Positions 1 through 8,642 of a DNA stretch of 64,000 bases are shown here, piece by piece; positions within the stretch are counted from its first letter, which is position 1; the number at the start of each line of letters is the position of its first letter. Under the pieces are notes generated by a model. It saw only the letters and a program-made list of their open reading frames with translations. It was not told the DNA's origin and ran no database searches. A program made the position numbers and the translations under genes. Source of the DNA: Paenibacillus sp. LHD-38 (GTDB lineage Bacteria; Bacillota; Bacilli; Paenibacillales; Paenibacillaceae); the NCBI RefSeq assembly GCF_031157315.1, contig NZ_JAVIFU010000013.1:113154-177153 (forward strand), written 5' to 3'.

Positions 1-1168
1 AACTTTTATTATCTTCCTTCGTCTCCATTTGAATCGGAACACGTTCCACGACCTCTAAGCCATAACCCTCGAGCCCTTTAATTTTGCGCGGATTATTTGT
101 CATCAAACGCATTTGGCGTACGCCAAGATCCTTCAAAATTTGAGCGCCAATACCATAATCGCGCAAATCAGCCGGAAAACCAAGCTTTAAATTTGCATCA
201 ACCGTATCCAAACCTTGCTCTTGCAGCTCGTAGGCCTTTAATTTGTTGATCAAACCAATGCCTCTTCCTTCTTGACGCATATAGAGCAGCACACCGCTCC
301 CTGCTTCTTCAATTTGCTTAAGTGCCGCTTCGAGCTGAGGACCGCAATCACAACGATGAGAGTGAAATACATCCCCCGTCAAGCACTCGGAATGGACTCT
401 TACCAGCTGTGGACGTTCAGGCTCGATGTCGCCTTTAATAAGCGCTATATGCTCCTTATTGTCAACAAAATTCGTATACGCAATCGCGCGGAAAGTACCG
501 AAATCCGTAGGCAGATTAACATCAACCGCACGCTCTACCAGCTTTTCCTTTGCATTGCGGTACTGAATAAGCTCTTGAATCGTAATGAGCTTTAGATTGT
601 GCTTCTCTTTAAAGACAAGCAGATCAGGCAAACGGGCCATCGTACCGTCTTCATTTATAATTTCACAAATTGCCCCAGCCGGTGCTGATCCGCACATAAC
701 AGCCAGATCGATGGCCGCCTCGGTGTGACCTGCGCGGCGAAGCACGCCGCCTGACTTTGCAATGAGCGGGAAAATATGGCCCGGTCTGCGGAAATCAGAT
801 GCTTTTGTAGATGGGTCAATTAACGCCTTGACCGTTTCCGAGCGCTCGAACGCCGAAATACCGGTGGTAGTCCCCGCGTAATCGACGGACACGGTGAACG
901 CTGTGCCATGATAATCCGTATTATGCGTGACCATTGGCGGCAAATCAAGCTGTTCCGCACGTTCCTGCGTTATAGGTACACACACAAGGCCCCGGGCTTC
1001 GGTGATCATAAAATTAATGACCTCCGGTGTCGTTCTATCAGCTAGCGCGATAAGATCACCCTCGTTTTCCCGATCTTCGTCATCTACGACAATAACCGGC
1101 TTACCGAGCTTAAGATCCTCCAACGCATCCTCGATTCTATCAAATGGACTTTTTTCTGTATGTTCCAT
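1..1168 (-). CDS. ribBA: Bifunctional 3,4-dihydroxy-2-butanone-4-phosphate synthase / GTP cyclohydrolase II (3' end cut by window)
   Basis: Makes both precursors of riboflavin: dihydroxybutanone phosphate from ribulose 5-phosphate and the diaminopyrimidine from GTP. The N-terminal domain shows the acidic loop [11 protein letters not shown] at residues 29-39 and [12 protein letters not shown] around residue 150. The C-terminal domain shows the zinc cysteines [15 protein letters not shown] and the RQEGRGIGL motif. About 389 residues are present, so only a short C-terminal tail should be missing beyond position 1. The ATG follows AGGAGGGAATCCCAT-type spacing. It lies downstream of ribD and ribE on the same strand but is separated from ribE by about 1 kb of repeats, which is odd for a rib operon. 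Confidence 0.96.
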   Translation of the reverse strand, partial: MEHTEKSPFDRIEDALEDLKLGKPVIVVDDEDRENEGDLIALADRTTPEVINFMITEARGLVCVPITQERAEQLDLPPMVTHNTDYHGTAFTVSVDYAGTTTGISAFERSETVKALIDPSTKASDFRRPGHIFPLIAKSGGVLRRAGHTEAAIDLAVMCGSAPAGAICEIINEDGTMARLPDLLVFKEKHNLKLITIQELIQYRNAKEKLVERAVDVNLPTDFGTFRAIAYTNFVDNKEHIALIKGDIEPERPQLVRVHSECLTGDVFHSHRCDCGPQLEAALKQIEEAGSGVLLYMRQEGRGIGLINKLKAYELQEQGLDTVDANLKLGFPADLRDYGIGAQILKDLGVRQMRLMTNNPRKIKGLEGYGLEVVERVPIQMETKEDNKS

Positions 1169-1207
1169 ATGGGATTCCCTCCTTTGTGACAACCATGCTA
1201 AAGCTAC

Positions 1208-1265
1208 AACCAAACCTTCAAAGGCTACATCCAAACCTTCAAAGGCTTCATCCAAACCTTCAAGG
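1208..1265. repeat. Short tandem array of about 21-bp units
   Basis: Three successive units resembling AAACCTTCAAAGGCTTCATCC lie directly before the first copy of the long dispersed repeat. Each unit contains a small imperfect palindrome around CCTTCAAAGG. No gene is seen here. Confidence 0.7.
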
Positions 1266-1475
1266 CTTTTCGAACCCACCCAAACCCTCCCTTCCAAGGG
1301 AGGGCCCCGAGGACTGCGTCCTCTGGACACCTGCAATTGGACTAACGCGGGAGCCAAACCGGTGCATGTGTGCTGCGTCTGCGGCGGATCGCTTTCGTCC
1401 CTGCAGGACACGCTTTACTTTTTGGAGGATGAGCTTTGGTTACTTTTACGAACAGACAACAAGACCTTTAAAGGA
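1266..1475. repeat. Dispersed intergenic repeat, copy A
   Basis: About 210 bp repeated with high identity at 1652-1870 and more loosely at 20503-20690 and 20714-20880. The core is a palindrome CCCTCCCTTCCAAGGGAGGG at 1285-1304 (9-bp arms, 2-nt loop), followed by a GGACTGCGTCC hairpin and GGATCGCTTTCGTCC. The short open frames across it are not conserved between copies, so it is treated as non-coding. The family name is not known to me. Confidence 0.85.
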
Positions 1476-1484
1476 TCAACAAAC

Positions 1485-1651
1485 CTTATAAGGCTTCATC
1501 AAAACTTTAAGGCTTCATCCAAACTTTAAGGATTCAACCCAACCTTAAAGGTTCAATAAACCTTCGAAAGATTCAACCCAACCTTTAAAGATTCAACCAA
1601 ACCTTTAAAGATTCAACCAAACCTTTAAAGATTCAACCAAACCTTTAAAGG
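1485..1651. repeat. Tandem array of about 20-bp units between two long repeats
   Basis: About eight units of the form AAACCTTTAAAGATTCAACC run from copy A to copy B of the long repeat. The last units are nearly identical and the first are degenerate, as in slippage-grown arrays. Units abut without unique spacers, so this is not a CRISPR array. Confidence 0.8.
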
Positions 1652-1870
1652 CTTTTCGAACCCACCAAAACCCTCCCTTCCAAGGGAGGGCCCCGAGGAC
1701 TGCGTCCTCTGGACACCTGCAATTGGACTGACGCGGAAGCCAAACCGATACATTTGTGCTGCGTCTGCGGTGGATCGCTTTCGACCTTGCGGGACACGCT
1801 TTACTATTTGGAGGATGGGCTTATGGGCTTTGGTTACTTTTAGGAGCAGACAACCAGACCTTAAGGATTA
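1652..1870. repeat. Dispersed intergenic repeat, copy B
   Basis: Second copy, close to copy A, with the palindrome at 1671-1690. A few substitutions and a small insertion near 1818-1830 distinguish it from copy A. Confidence 0.85.
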
Positions 1871-1899
1871 ACAACCCAGCTTCTGCAATAAATAAATTA

Positions 1900-2082
1900 A
1901 ATGGATATTCTCCAGTTAATAATAATGTTTACAATGATTTAGACGAATTAACTGGAATTTCTCCATCTAATATCAGCAAATTTCATTCAATGGAAGAGAA
2001 TGCTCTAATTTACATGGAGAAATTCCAGTTAAATGAGCTATTTGAACCGTTTGAGTTAAATTAACTTGAGAAATTACCGTTA
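1900..2082. repeat. Inverted-repeat cluster with a perfect 19-bp palindromic pair
   Basis: TTAACTGGAATTTCTCCAT at 1948-1966 is exactly complementary to 2014-2032, with a 47-nt loop. Diverged further units lie at about 1901-1920 and 2064-2085. Related units appear at 20928-20947, 20976-20997 and 21018-21042. The block is AT-rich and no T-run follows either arm, so it is not a typical terminator. The rest, 2086-2177, holds nothing I recognise. Confidence 0.75.
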
Positions 2083-2177
2083 ATTGAACACTCGGCTTAC
2101 ACTGATCTGCAAATAATTAACGAATGAATTTTATTTGGCAGCCCTATTAATTAATCTAATCATTCAACTAAATCAAG

Positions 2178-2837
2178 TTATAAGAAACCATTCTCCAACA
2201 GGAATGCCGTGCTGAGCTTGGACTCGGCTTTGGCAGCCTCAGGCTTTTTGAAATGAAGCAGATGATCGACATATTTGCCGATCACATCGCATTCTATGTT
2301 GACGGTATCGCCTGCATGCTTGTGCTGTAAGGCAGTCTCGCCAAGCGTATGTGGAATGATCGACACTGATAAGGAATGTCCGGAAGTATCCACAACAGTT
2401 AAACTAATACCGTCGATGGTTATGGAGCCCATAGGAATGACATAGCGCAGCATGTCGGAATCCTCTAATTGAATCTTATACACGACCGCGTTCGCATCCG
2501 AATTTCGATTGACGATTTTGCCAGTGCCGTCTACATGGCCTTGAACAATATGACCGCCAAATCTTCCGCCAGCTTGCATTGCACGTTCTAGATTCACTCG
2601 TTCACCAGCACGAAGCTGGTGAAGACTGGACTTACGGTACGTCTCTGGCATGACGTCAGCAGAAAACGATGAAGAGTCAAAAGATGTAACGGTTAAACAA
2701 ACACCGTTGACCGAGATGCTGTCCCCAAGCATGACACCATCCGTCACATGAGTTGCCCCGATTACCAGTCGCATCGCCTCGCCCTGCTTCGTAATTCCTT
2801 TCATTTTCCCCACTTCTTCCACTAATCCGGTAAACAT
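2178..2837 (-). CDS. ribE: Riboflavin synthase alpha chain
   Basis: Dismutates two 6,7-dimethyl-8-ribityllumazine molecules to riboflavin in the cytosol. The 219-residue length is usual. The protein starts MFTGLVEEVG and shows the two tandem lumazine-binding barrels: NGVCLTV near residue 44 and GGHIVQGHVDG at 93-103 in the first, DGISLTV near 143 in the second. An upstream in-frame ATG would add 19 residues, but the internal ATG is preferred because MFTG is the family N-terminus and GAGGAGG lies 6 nt ahead. The leader carries a hairpin repeat shared with dacF. Confidence 0.96.
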   Translation of the reverse strand: MFTGLVEEVGKMKGITKQGEAMRLVIGATHVTDGVMLGDSISVNGVCLTVTSFDSSSFSADVMPETYRKSSLHQLRAGERVNLERAMQAGGRFGGHIVQGHVDGTGKIVNRNSDANAVVYKIQLEDSDMLRYVIPMGSITIDGISLTVVDTSGHSLSVSIIPHTLGETALQHKHAGDTVNIECDVIGKYVDHLLHFKKPEAAKAESKLSTAFLLENGFL

Positions 2838-2912
2838 GAGCGTCCTCCTCAAAGGTTTTGCGACTGCAAAACCTACTTCGTAAGCATGATTCAAAGTTTT
2901 GCAAATTTATGT
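2838..2912 (-). repeat. Leader hairpin repeat with embedded Shine-Dalgarno (ribE copy)
   Basis: Reading toward ribE the sequence is GCTTACGAAGTAGG, then a hairpin AGGTTTTGC-AGTC-GCAAAACCT, then GAGGAGGA and the start codon. The dacF leader at 12436-12515 has the same layout, with AAG/CTT replacing AGG/CCT, so the closing pair covaries. It may be a regulatory hairpin or a repeat that inserts beside ribosome-binding sites. Confidence 0.65.
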
Positions 2913-3023
2913 CGCCTGGTTCAGCGAACGTAAGATCTATTCTTCAATTTTAAGCGGCGATGTGCGAAAAAACAGACTTATAAGCTATGAACATTATTAG
3001 GTTTAACCCGCATGCCTTAACTT

Positions 3024-4121
3024 TTAATAAACGGGATATCCGGAGACGCAAATATCTTCGCCTGCCATTTCTACACTCACACGTTCCAATTGAACGGCAT
3101 CTGCCATTTTCTCAAAACCAGCAAAAGTGAAAGCGCCTGGCGCGTCAACTCCGCCAATAATTTTTGCTGCGTAATAAAGAACGATTTTATCGATTAGACC
3201 CGCTTCCAGCATTGCACCGTTTAGTTGTCCCCCGCCCTCAAGCAAGATCGAACCGATCTCAAGCTCACCTAGCTTTTTCATACCGGCAATAAGATCAACC
3301 TTCTCATCAGACCCGCAAGTCACGACTTCAATGCCCGCTGCTTCCAAAGCATGTCGGCGATCTTCACTTGCTTGGCCAGAGGTCAAAACGATGGTACGAA
3401 CGGAGCGATCGACTACTACCCGAGCATCCAATGGCAGCCGCAGTGTAGAGTCCACAATTATGCGCACGGGATCAATAGCCGGGACTGCTGCTCTCGTATT
3501 TAAGAGCGGATCATCTGCGAGCACAGTACCGATACCAACCATAATGGCCTCATGCTGATGACGCAGCGTATGAACCTGTTCCCGAGCAGCCGTCCCCGTC
3601 ACCCAGCGGCTATCGCCAGTTCGAGATGCTATTTTCCCATCAAGTGTGCTTGCAGTCTTAAGGGTTACAAAAGGAAGACGCGTCGTAATGTACTTATTGA
3701 ATTTCTCGTTAAGCTGCTGAGACCGCTGCTCGAGCACCCCTACCGTAACGTCGATGCCTTCTTCACGAAGCCTTGCAATTCCTCTGCCGGATACCTCTGG
3801 GTTCGGATCGCCGCTTGCGACTACAACCCTCGCAGCTTTTGCATCGATAATGCGCTCACAGCATGGCGGCGTTTTACCGAAATGACTGCAGGGCTCAAGT
3901 GTCACATAAACAGTTGCGCCTTCCGCCTCAGCGCCTGCCATTTGCAGGGCATGCACTTCGGCATGACCTGTGCCGCGTTTCAGATGCGTTCCAATTCCGA
4001 TAATTCGTCCATCCTTCACCACAACACAACCGACGACCGGATTAATTCCGGTTTGACCAGAAGACTTTGAAGCCATCTCTAGCGCTAACCCCATGTAATA
4101 CTCATCATTTAAAATGTCCAT
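3024..4121 (-). CDS. ribD: Bifunctional diaminohydroxyphosphoribosylaminopyrimidine deaminase / 5-amino-6-ribosylaminouracil reductase
   Basis: Second and third steps of riboflavin synthesis from GTP. The N-terminal deaminase domain has the zinc motif HAE at residues 53-55 and PCSHFGKTPPC at 77-87. The C-terminal half is the NADPH-dependent reductase domain, including LLEGGGQLNGAML. The 365-residue form starting MDILNDEYYM is chosen. The open frame extends 65 codons further upstream, but that part is the riboswitch expression platform. AGGGGTG, 11 nt upstream, is the probable ribosome-binding site and lies inside the hairpin at 4133-4164. Confidence 0.95.
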   Translation of the reverse strand: MDILNDEYYMGLALEMASKSSGQTGINPVVGCVVVKDGRIIGIGTHLKRGTGHAEVHALQMAGAEAEGATVYVTLEPCSHFGKTPPCCERIIDAKAARVVVASGDPNPEVSGRGIARLREEGIDVTVGVLEQRSQQLNEKFNKYITTRLPFVTLKTASTLDGKIASRTGDSRWVTGTAAREQVHTLRHQHEAIMVGIGTVLADDPLLNTRAAVPAIDPVRIIVDSTLRLPLDARVVVDRSVRTIVLTSGQASEDRRHALEAAGIEVVTCGSDEKVDLIAGMKKLGELEIGSILLEGGGQLNGAMLEAGLIDKIVLYYAAKIIGGVDAPGAFTFAGFEKMADAVQLERVSVEMAGEDICVSGYPVY

Positions 4122-4132
4122 GAACAACAAAA

Positions 4133-4164
4133 CACCCCTATCGGCAAACAATCCGACAGGGGTG
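4133..4164 (-). terminator. Expression-platform hairpin of the FMN riboswitch
   Basis: CACCCCTGTCGG pairs with CCGATAGGGGTG across a short loop and is followed by TTTTGTTGTT. The 3' arm contains AGGGGTG, the likely ribD ribosome-binding site. The same hairpin could stop transcription or hide the start site when FMN is bound. Confidence 0.75.
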
Positions 4165-4346
4165 ATGAAAGACAAACTGAGAACTACGACAAAACCGATC
4201 GACGTTGTCGGCTTTAATGGCCGAATAATCGTAAACCGCAAAAGCTGCGATAACGGTTTGTAAAATACGCTAAAAAAACAAACCAACTCTACATGTGAAA
4301 TAAAACACACACGCAAACAAGCGGAATGTTATAGCTGTCGAAGCAT

Positions 4347-4548
4347 CCCCTTCTCCCATCCAGACTGTACTGTCGGTCCCGGATTTTCACCAGGTCCACC
4401 GTTCTAATTAGCTTCTATCGAAATTATCCGAATAAAAAGCTGCTTAGACCGGGTCACGGACTGACGAGCATCACAGGAGTTCGGTTATCCGATGCTCCTG
4501 TGTTTACTCGATCACCGCCGGTTAGGAATTTCACCTGACCCCGAAGGA
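4347..4548 (-). ncRNA. FMN riboswitch (RFN element)
   Basis: Reading toward ribD it begins CTTCGGGGTCAGGTGAAATT, continues through CCTAACCGGCGGTGAT and a long variable hairpin (ACAGGAGCATCGG with its complement), then GGTGAAAATCCGGGACCGAC and AGTACAGTCTGGATGGGAGAAG. These are the conserved RFN blocks in order. It represses the rib operon when FMN is high. A TATAAT hexamer on the same strand at 4565-4570, just upstream, is a reasonable -10 element, although no convincing -35 was seen. Confidence 0.95.
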
Positions 4549-4585
4549 AAGCTGCACTTACATAATTATAGTTAGTATATTAACA

Positions 4586-5017
4586 CTAAATCGTTTCAAC
4601 TTCAACCTTTTCCATTTTGTCTCCGCCTTTGAAAGCATCAACAAACTCCATACCCTTAGAAACCTTACCGAAAACCGTGTGACCGCCATCCAAATGCGGC
4701 TGTGGAGCGTAACCGATATAAAATTGGCTGCCGCCTGTGTTACGGCCGGCATGTGCCATTGCAAGCGTACCGCGCTCATGCTTGTTAGGGTTGATTTCGC
4801 AATTGATTGTGTAACCAGGACCGCCTGTACCATTTCCTTTTGGACAGCCGCCTTGTGCAACGAAGCCCGGGATTACGCGGTGAAATGTAAGACCGTTGTA
4901 GAAACCTTCGCTAGCAAGTTTTTCAAAGTTTGCTACTGTGTTCGGAGCGTCTTGATCAAATAGATCAATTAGAACCTCTCCGCCGTTTGCTAATGTAATT
5001 TTTGCTTGTTTTGCCAT
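4586..5017 (-). CDS. ppiB: Cyclophilin-type peptidyl-prolyl cis-trans isomerase
   Basis: Accelerates proline isomerisation in the cytosol. The 143-residue protein has the short bacterial cyclophilin fold, with FHRVIPGF at residues 45-52 carrying the catalytic Arg, then [16 protein letters not shown] and LAMAHAG. AAAGGTAG precedes the ATG. It sits between lysA and the rib operon on the same strand, as in B. subtilis. The riboswitch promoter must lie in the short gap after its stop codon. Confidence 0.95.
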   Translation of the reverse strand: MAKQAKITLANGGEVLIDLFDQDAPNTVANFEKLASEGFYNGLTFHRVIPGFVAQGGCPKGNGTGGPGYTINCEINPNKHERGTLAMAHAGRNTGGSQFYIGYAPQPHLDGGHTVFGKVSKGMEFVDAFKGGDKMEKVEVETI

Positions 5018-5070
5018 TGCTGCATCTACCTTTCTTTTATCCGAATAAGACTACGTTACCAATTTCGCCC

Positions 5071-6402
5071 TTATTTCGCAAGCGATGATTTTTGAAGTCT
5101 AGCCGGAATGACGTCATTGCATACGATATTTTCAAGCGACTCACGTTTAACCGCTAGGTCTGCTTGACCATCTTTAACGAAAACGACAGCCGGACGACGA
5201 ATACGGTTATAGTTACTCGCCATTGCATAATTATAAGCACCTGTACAGAAAACAGCAAGCAGGTCACCATTTTCAGCTTTAGGCAATTCCAAGTCCCAAA
5301 TCAGCATATCACCGCTCTCGCAGCATTTGCCGGCAATCGAAACCGTTTCTTCAGCAGCGTCATTTGCACGATTTGCAAGTACTGCTTCATATTTGGACTG
5401 GTAAAGGGCTGGGCGAGGGTTGTCCGTCATACCGCCGTCAACCGCAATGTATTTACGTACGCCAGGGATATGTTTGCTTGTGCCTACCGTATACAAAGTC
5501 GTTCCTGCATCGCCAACCATACTGCGGCCTGGCTCTACCCAAATCTCAGGCAGCGGGAACTCAGCGTTTGTGAAGTTTGTAATAATCGCTCCTGTAATTG
5601 CTGCTACATATTCGCTTATTGGAAGCGGAGTATCGCCTTCCACGTAACGAATACCGAAGCCACCGCCAAGATTGATTACCTTAAATGTAAGTCCAAGCTC
5701 GTTACGGATTGCAACCGCGAAATCAGCAACTTTATCAACCGCCATACGGAAGCCCTCAACTTCGAAAATTTGCGAGCCGATATGGGAATGAACGCCCAAA
5801 ATAACTAGGTTAGGCAAAGCAAGAGCTTCTTGAATCGCTTGTTTCGCAGCACCGTTTCCAAGGTCAAAGCCGAACTTGGAATCTTGTTGGCCCGTAGAAA
5901 TATAATCATGGGTATGTGCTTCTACACCTGGAGTAATACGCAGCAAGATGTTTACTTTCTTGCCTTTATCGCCAGCTAGTGCGTTCAACAGCTGGAGCTC
6001 CATAAAGTTATCGACTACGAAACAGCCGATTCCAGCGTCAAGCGCCATATTGATTTCTTCAGGTGTTTTGTTGTTTCCGTGGAAGTGGATACGCTCTGCC
6101 GGAAATCCAGCTTGCATAGCCGTATAGAGCTCGCCATCAGACACAACATCAAGAGATAACCCTTCTTGCTCGGCAATTGCGCACATAGCCATTACGCTGA
6201 ATGCTTTGCTTGCATAGGCAACTTGAAATCTTAAACCAGAAACTTTGAAAGCCTCGACATACTCGCTCGCGCGTTGACGCACTAGAGCCTCATCCACAAT
6301 ATATAGTGGCGTACCAAACTCCGCAGCCAAATCAGCTACATCGCAACCGCCAATTTCCAAATGACCTTTTTCGTTAATTTTACTAGTTCCATGCAGGTAC
6401 AT
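5071..6402 (-). CDS. lysA: Diaminopimelate decarboxylase
   Basis: PLP enzyme converting meso-diaminopimelate to lysine, the last step of lysine synthesis. The PLP lysine is in VAYASKAFS (Lys66). The phosphate-binding GGGFGIRY and the active-site cysteine in CCESGDML are present. Length of 443 residues is normal. GAGGGG lies 5 nt before the ATG. It directly follows spoVAF, the same order as in B. subtilis, where spoVA ends next to lysA. Confidence 0.96.
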   Translation of the reverse strand: MYLHGTSKINEKGHLEIGGCDVADLAAEFGTPLYIVDEALVRQRASEYVEAFKVSGLRFQVAYASKAFSVMAMCAIAEQEGLSLDVVSDGELYTAMQAGFPAERIHFHGNNKTPEEINMALDAGIGCFVVDNFMELQLLNALAGDKGKKVNILLRITPGVEAHTHDYISTGQQDSKFGFDLGNGAAKQAIQEALALPNLVILGVHSHIGSQIFEVEGFRMAVDKVADFAVAIRNELGLTFKVINLGGGFGIRYVEGDTPLPISEYVAAITGAIITNFTNAEFPLPEIWVEPGRSMVGDAGTTLYTVGTSKHIPGVRKYIAVDGGMTDNPRPALYQSKYEAVLANRANDAAEETVSIAGKCCESGDMLIWDLELPKAENGDLLAVFCTGAYNYAMASNYNRIRRPAVVFVKDGQADLAVKRESLENIVCNDVIPARLQKSSLAK

Positions 6403-6532
6403 ATTTTCCCCTCAGCTTTCTTCTAACTGCAAGCAGGTAGAATGGATAGAATTTGCATCAATAGAACCAGTATAACGCAATTTCCCCGCCCTGCGTAATG
6501 GATAAATCAACATTTCATTTGCATTTTATGAA

Positions 6533-8188
6533 TCACTCTGTTTTGGGCATCTTATCGCGCTGCTGCGGCCTCAAGTTATTTGGACGGGTTCGGTTGTACA
6601 AAACGGGCTGGCGGACCATGATGCTCCAAACCGCTCTCACATCAAATGGTATAATTGGCCACATATAGGGACGATTGAAGGAACGTTCCATAGTAAGCAT
6701 CAGCATAATGGCTGTCGTTGCTATGACGAAGCCAGGCACGCTGAAGGCGGCCACCGAAATGATGAGCACCAATCGAACAATTCGGTTTGCGAGCCCAAGC
6801 TCGTAGCTGGGCGTTGCAAACATGCCAATCGCCGCAACAGCCATATACAAGATGACTTCATTCACGAAAATTCCGGTTTGGACCGCAATATCACCAATTA
6901 GAATCGCAGCAACGAGTGACATCGCCGTTGCGAGCGAAGTTGGGGTATGTACGGATGCCATCCGCAGTAAATCCACTCCGATCTCGGCAAGCAGGAACTG
7001 GACGACTAACGGCAGTTTTGCCGTTTTATTCGGACCTAAAAATTCTAGCGCCGGCGGCTTCAATTCAGGATGCATTACAAATAACAGCCATAGCGGCAGC
7101 ATGAACAAGGAGGCAAAAATACCAATAAATCGCACCCAGCGTAAATAAGTACCGATAAATGGCGTTTGCCGGTTCTCCTCTGCATGCTGCATAAGATCTG
7201 AATAGGTAGTCGGTAGGGTCATAACGCTTGGCGAAGTATCAACGAATACCGCGACGTACCCCTCAAGTAAGTGTGCGGCAACCGTATCGGGTCTTTCCGA
7301 GTAACGGACGAGCGGGAACGGACTCCAACCCCGCTTAACGGTTGACTCTTCGAGCTGCTTATCCGCTAGCGGCAAGCCATCGATCTTCACCATCGAAATT
7401 TTATCTTTAATCGATTTGAGCAGCTCTTTATCAACGATATCATCGATATAAGCTATACAAACATCCGTTTGCGTCCGCTCGCCCACACGAACGATCTCGT
7501 AACGCAGCTGCGGATCGCGGAGCCGTCTCCGAACGAGCGATACATTTACCATTAACGTTTCCACAAAGCCGTCTCTGCTGCCGCGTACGACTTTCTCCAG
7601 TGACGGTTCCTCTGGTCCGCGCGCAGGAAAAGCCTTAGCATCAATCATTACTACGCTCGACTCGCCGTCGATAAACAACGCGGTTCCGCCGGATAACACG
7701 CCCGTCAGCATATTATTCCAATTATCTTCTTTTGTTACCTGAGCAGCTGGAACGTACAAGTCTAAAAAAGAATGGAACGCATGAGCCGAAAGATCTTCCG
7801 GCTGCAGGAATGTCAAACGCTTGAGCACCTCGGTCAGCAGCGTATCCTTGACCAAACCATTCATGCATAACATAGCTGTTCGCCGCTCACCGAATGTCAT
7901 TTCTCTCACGACGACATCGAAGCTCGTTTTATAACCGATCTCATGTTCCAATCGCGCCAGCACTTCGTCTAAATCAGATGGAATCGGTTCTTTGTCCGGC
8001 TTTTCATCATTTTTTCTTGTAGATTCGGAAATCGCGCTCCCAATCTTTTTTCGTTTGTTTGAGTGAACAAATGATGCTTCATCTACCGCAATGCCCGATT
8101 CCTCCTGCTGCTGCTCCGGAATATTTAAAATGGGAGGCACGATGTGCCGATCCTTTCCCTGTCCTTCGGAATTCTGATTATCCTTCAT
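6533..8188 (-). CDS. spoVAF: Stage V sporulation protein AF (GerA-family A-subunit homologue)
   Basis: Inner-spore-membrane protein related to germinant receptor A subunits and co-encoded with the SpoVA channel for dipicolinic acid. The first 110 residues or so are hydrophilic and variable. The GerA soluble domain follows, with SGGTALFIDGES. From about residue 330 there are five or so membrane segments with PTSLATAMSLVAAILIGDIA and PSYELGLANRIVRL. The gene starts 25 bp after spoVAB, so it is co-transcribed. Position before lysA supports spoVAF rather than a germinant receptor gene. Genes for SpoVAC, AD and AE are absent between AB and AF. Confidence 0.9.
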   Translation of the reverse strand: MKDNQNSEGQGKDRHIVPPILNIPEQQQEESGIAVDEASFVHSNKRKKIGSAISESTRKNDEKPDKEPIPSDLDEVLARLEHEIGYKTSFDVVVREMTFGERRTAMLCMNGLVKDTLLTEVLKRLTFLQPEDLSAHAFHSFLDLYVPAAQVTKEDNWNNMLTGVLSGGTALFIDGESSVVMIDAKAFPARGPEEPSLEKVVRGSRDGFVETLMVNVSLVRRRLRDPQLRYEIVRVGERTQTDVCIAYIDDIVDKELLKSIKDKISMVKIDGLPLADKQLEESTVKRGWSPFPLVRYSERPDTVAAHLLEGYVAVFVDTSPSVMTLPTTYSDLMQHAEENRQTPFIGTYLRWVRFIGIFASLFMLPLWLLFVMHPELKPPALEFLGPNKTAKLPLVVQFLLAEIGVDLLRMASVHTPTSLATAMSLVAAILIGDIAVQTGIFVNEVILYMAVAAIGMFATPSYELGLANRIVRLVLIISVAAFSVPGFVIATTAIMLMLTMERSFNRPYMWPIIPFDVRAVWSIMVRQPVLYNRTRPNNLRPQQRDKMPKTE

Positions 8189-8213
8189 TCGCCTTCACCT
8201 CGTCCTTTATGTA

Positions 8214-8642
8214 TCACCATTGAAATACAAGCCAATCAAACAAAGAGCCTAATGTTTTCCCAAGTACCATAGCCATAACTAGCGCGACCATGTAATCAGA
8301 TAAATTCATTCTTTTTGCCAAAATGGGAAGTACGTTCATTACCTCTGTCAAAGCTGCCGCAAGCATCCCAACAAATATCCCGTCAAACAGCCCTGCTGTG
8401 CTCAAAAATAAACCTGAAGGCAATGACAGCTTCCAATTCATGAAATCGGCAAACGTCCAATACAATGATCCGCAAATGACGGCTGTCTCGAACCACACTG
8501 ACATGCGATATGCATTCGCAATCTGAGCAAGCCGAGGAATAAGATCAAGAACAATAAGCAAGGCGACCAATCCGCTTCCTACAGCAAGGCCGCCCGCCAG
8601 CCCAAGCAGTGCAACAAAAATATTAGCAAGCGCGCTAATCAT
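8214..8642 (-). CDS. spoVAB: Stage V sporulation protein AB
   Basis: Small integral membrane protein of the SpoVA group, needed in B. subtilis for dipicolinate movement into and out of the spore. The 142-residue form starting MISALANIF has about four hydrophobic segments and the conserved GGLAVGSGLVALL and LFDGIFVGMLAAALTEV stretches. This start overlaps the spoVAA stop by 8 bp (ATGATTAG), suggesting translational coupling. Longer starts would run inside spoVAA. Confidence 0.9.
   Translation of the reverse strand: MISALANIFVALLGLAGGLAVGSGLVALLIVLDLIPRLAQIANAYRMSVWFETAVICGSLYWTFADFMNWKLSLPSGLFLSTAGLFDGIFVGMLAAALTEVMNVLPILAKRMNLSDYMVALVMAMVLGKTLGSLFDWLVFQW

Noticed and set aside
927..1529. Long plus-strand open frame with repeated KPSKA-type residues
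   Set aside because: It begins antisense to ribBA and runs through the short tandem repeats; no ribosome-binding site and no conservation between repeat copies.
1485..1651. Possible CRISPR array
   Set aside because: Units of about 20 bp abut with no unique spacers and no cas genes are nearby.
1756..2064. 102-residue plus-strand frame in the repeat block
   Set aside because: It starts inside the long repeat and continues through the inverted-repeat units; the frame is not open in the sister copies.
3552..4070. 172-residue frame antisense to ribD
   Set aside because: Shadow of a well-supported ribD reading frame, with no ribosome-binding site or recognisable domain.
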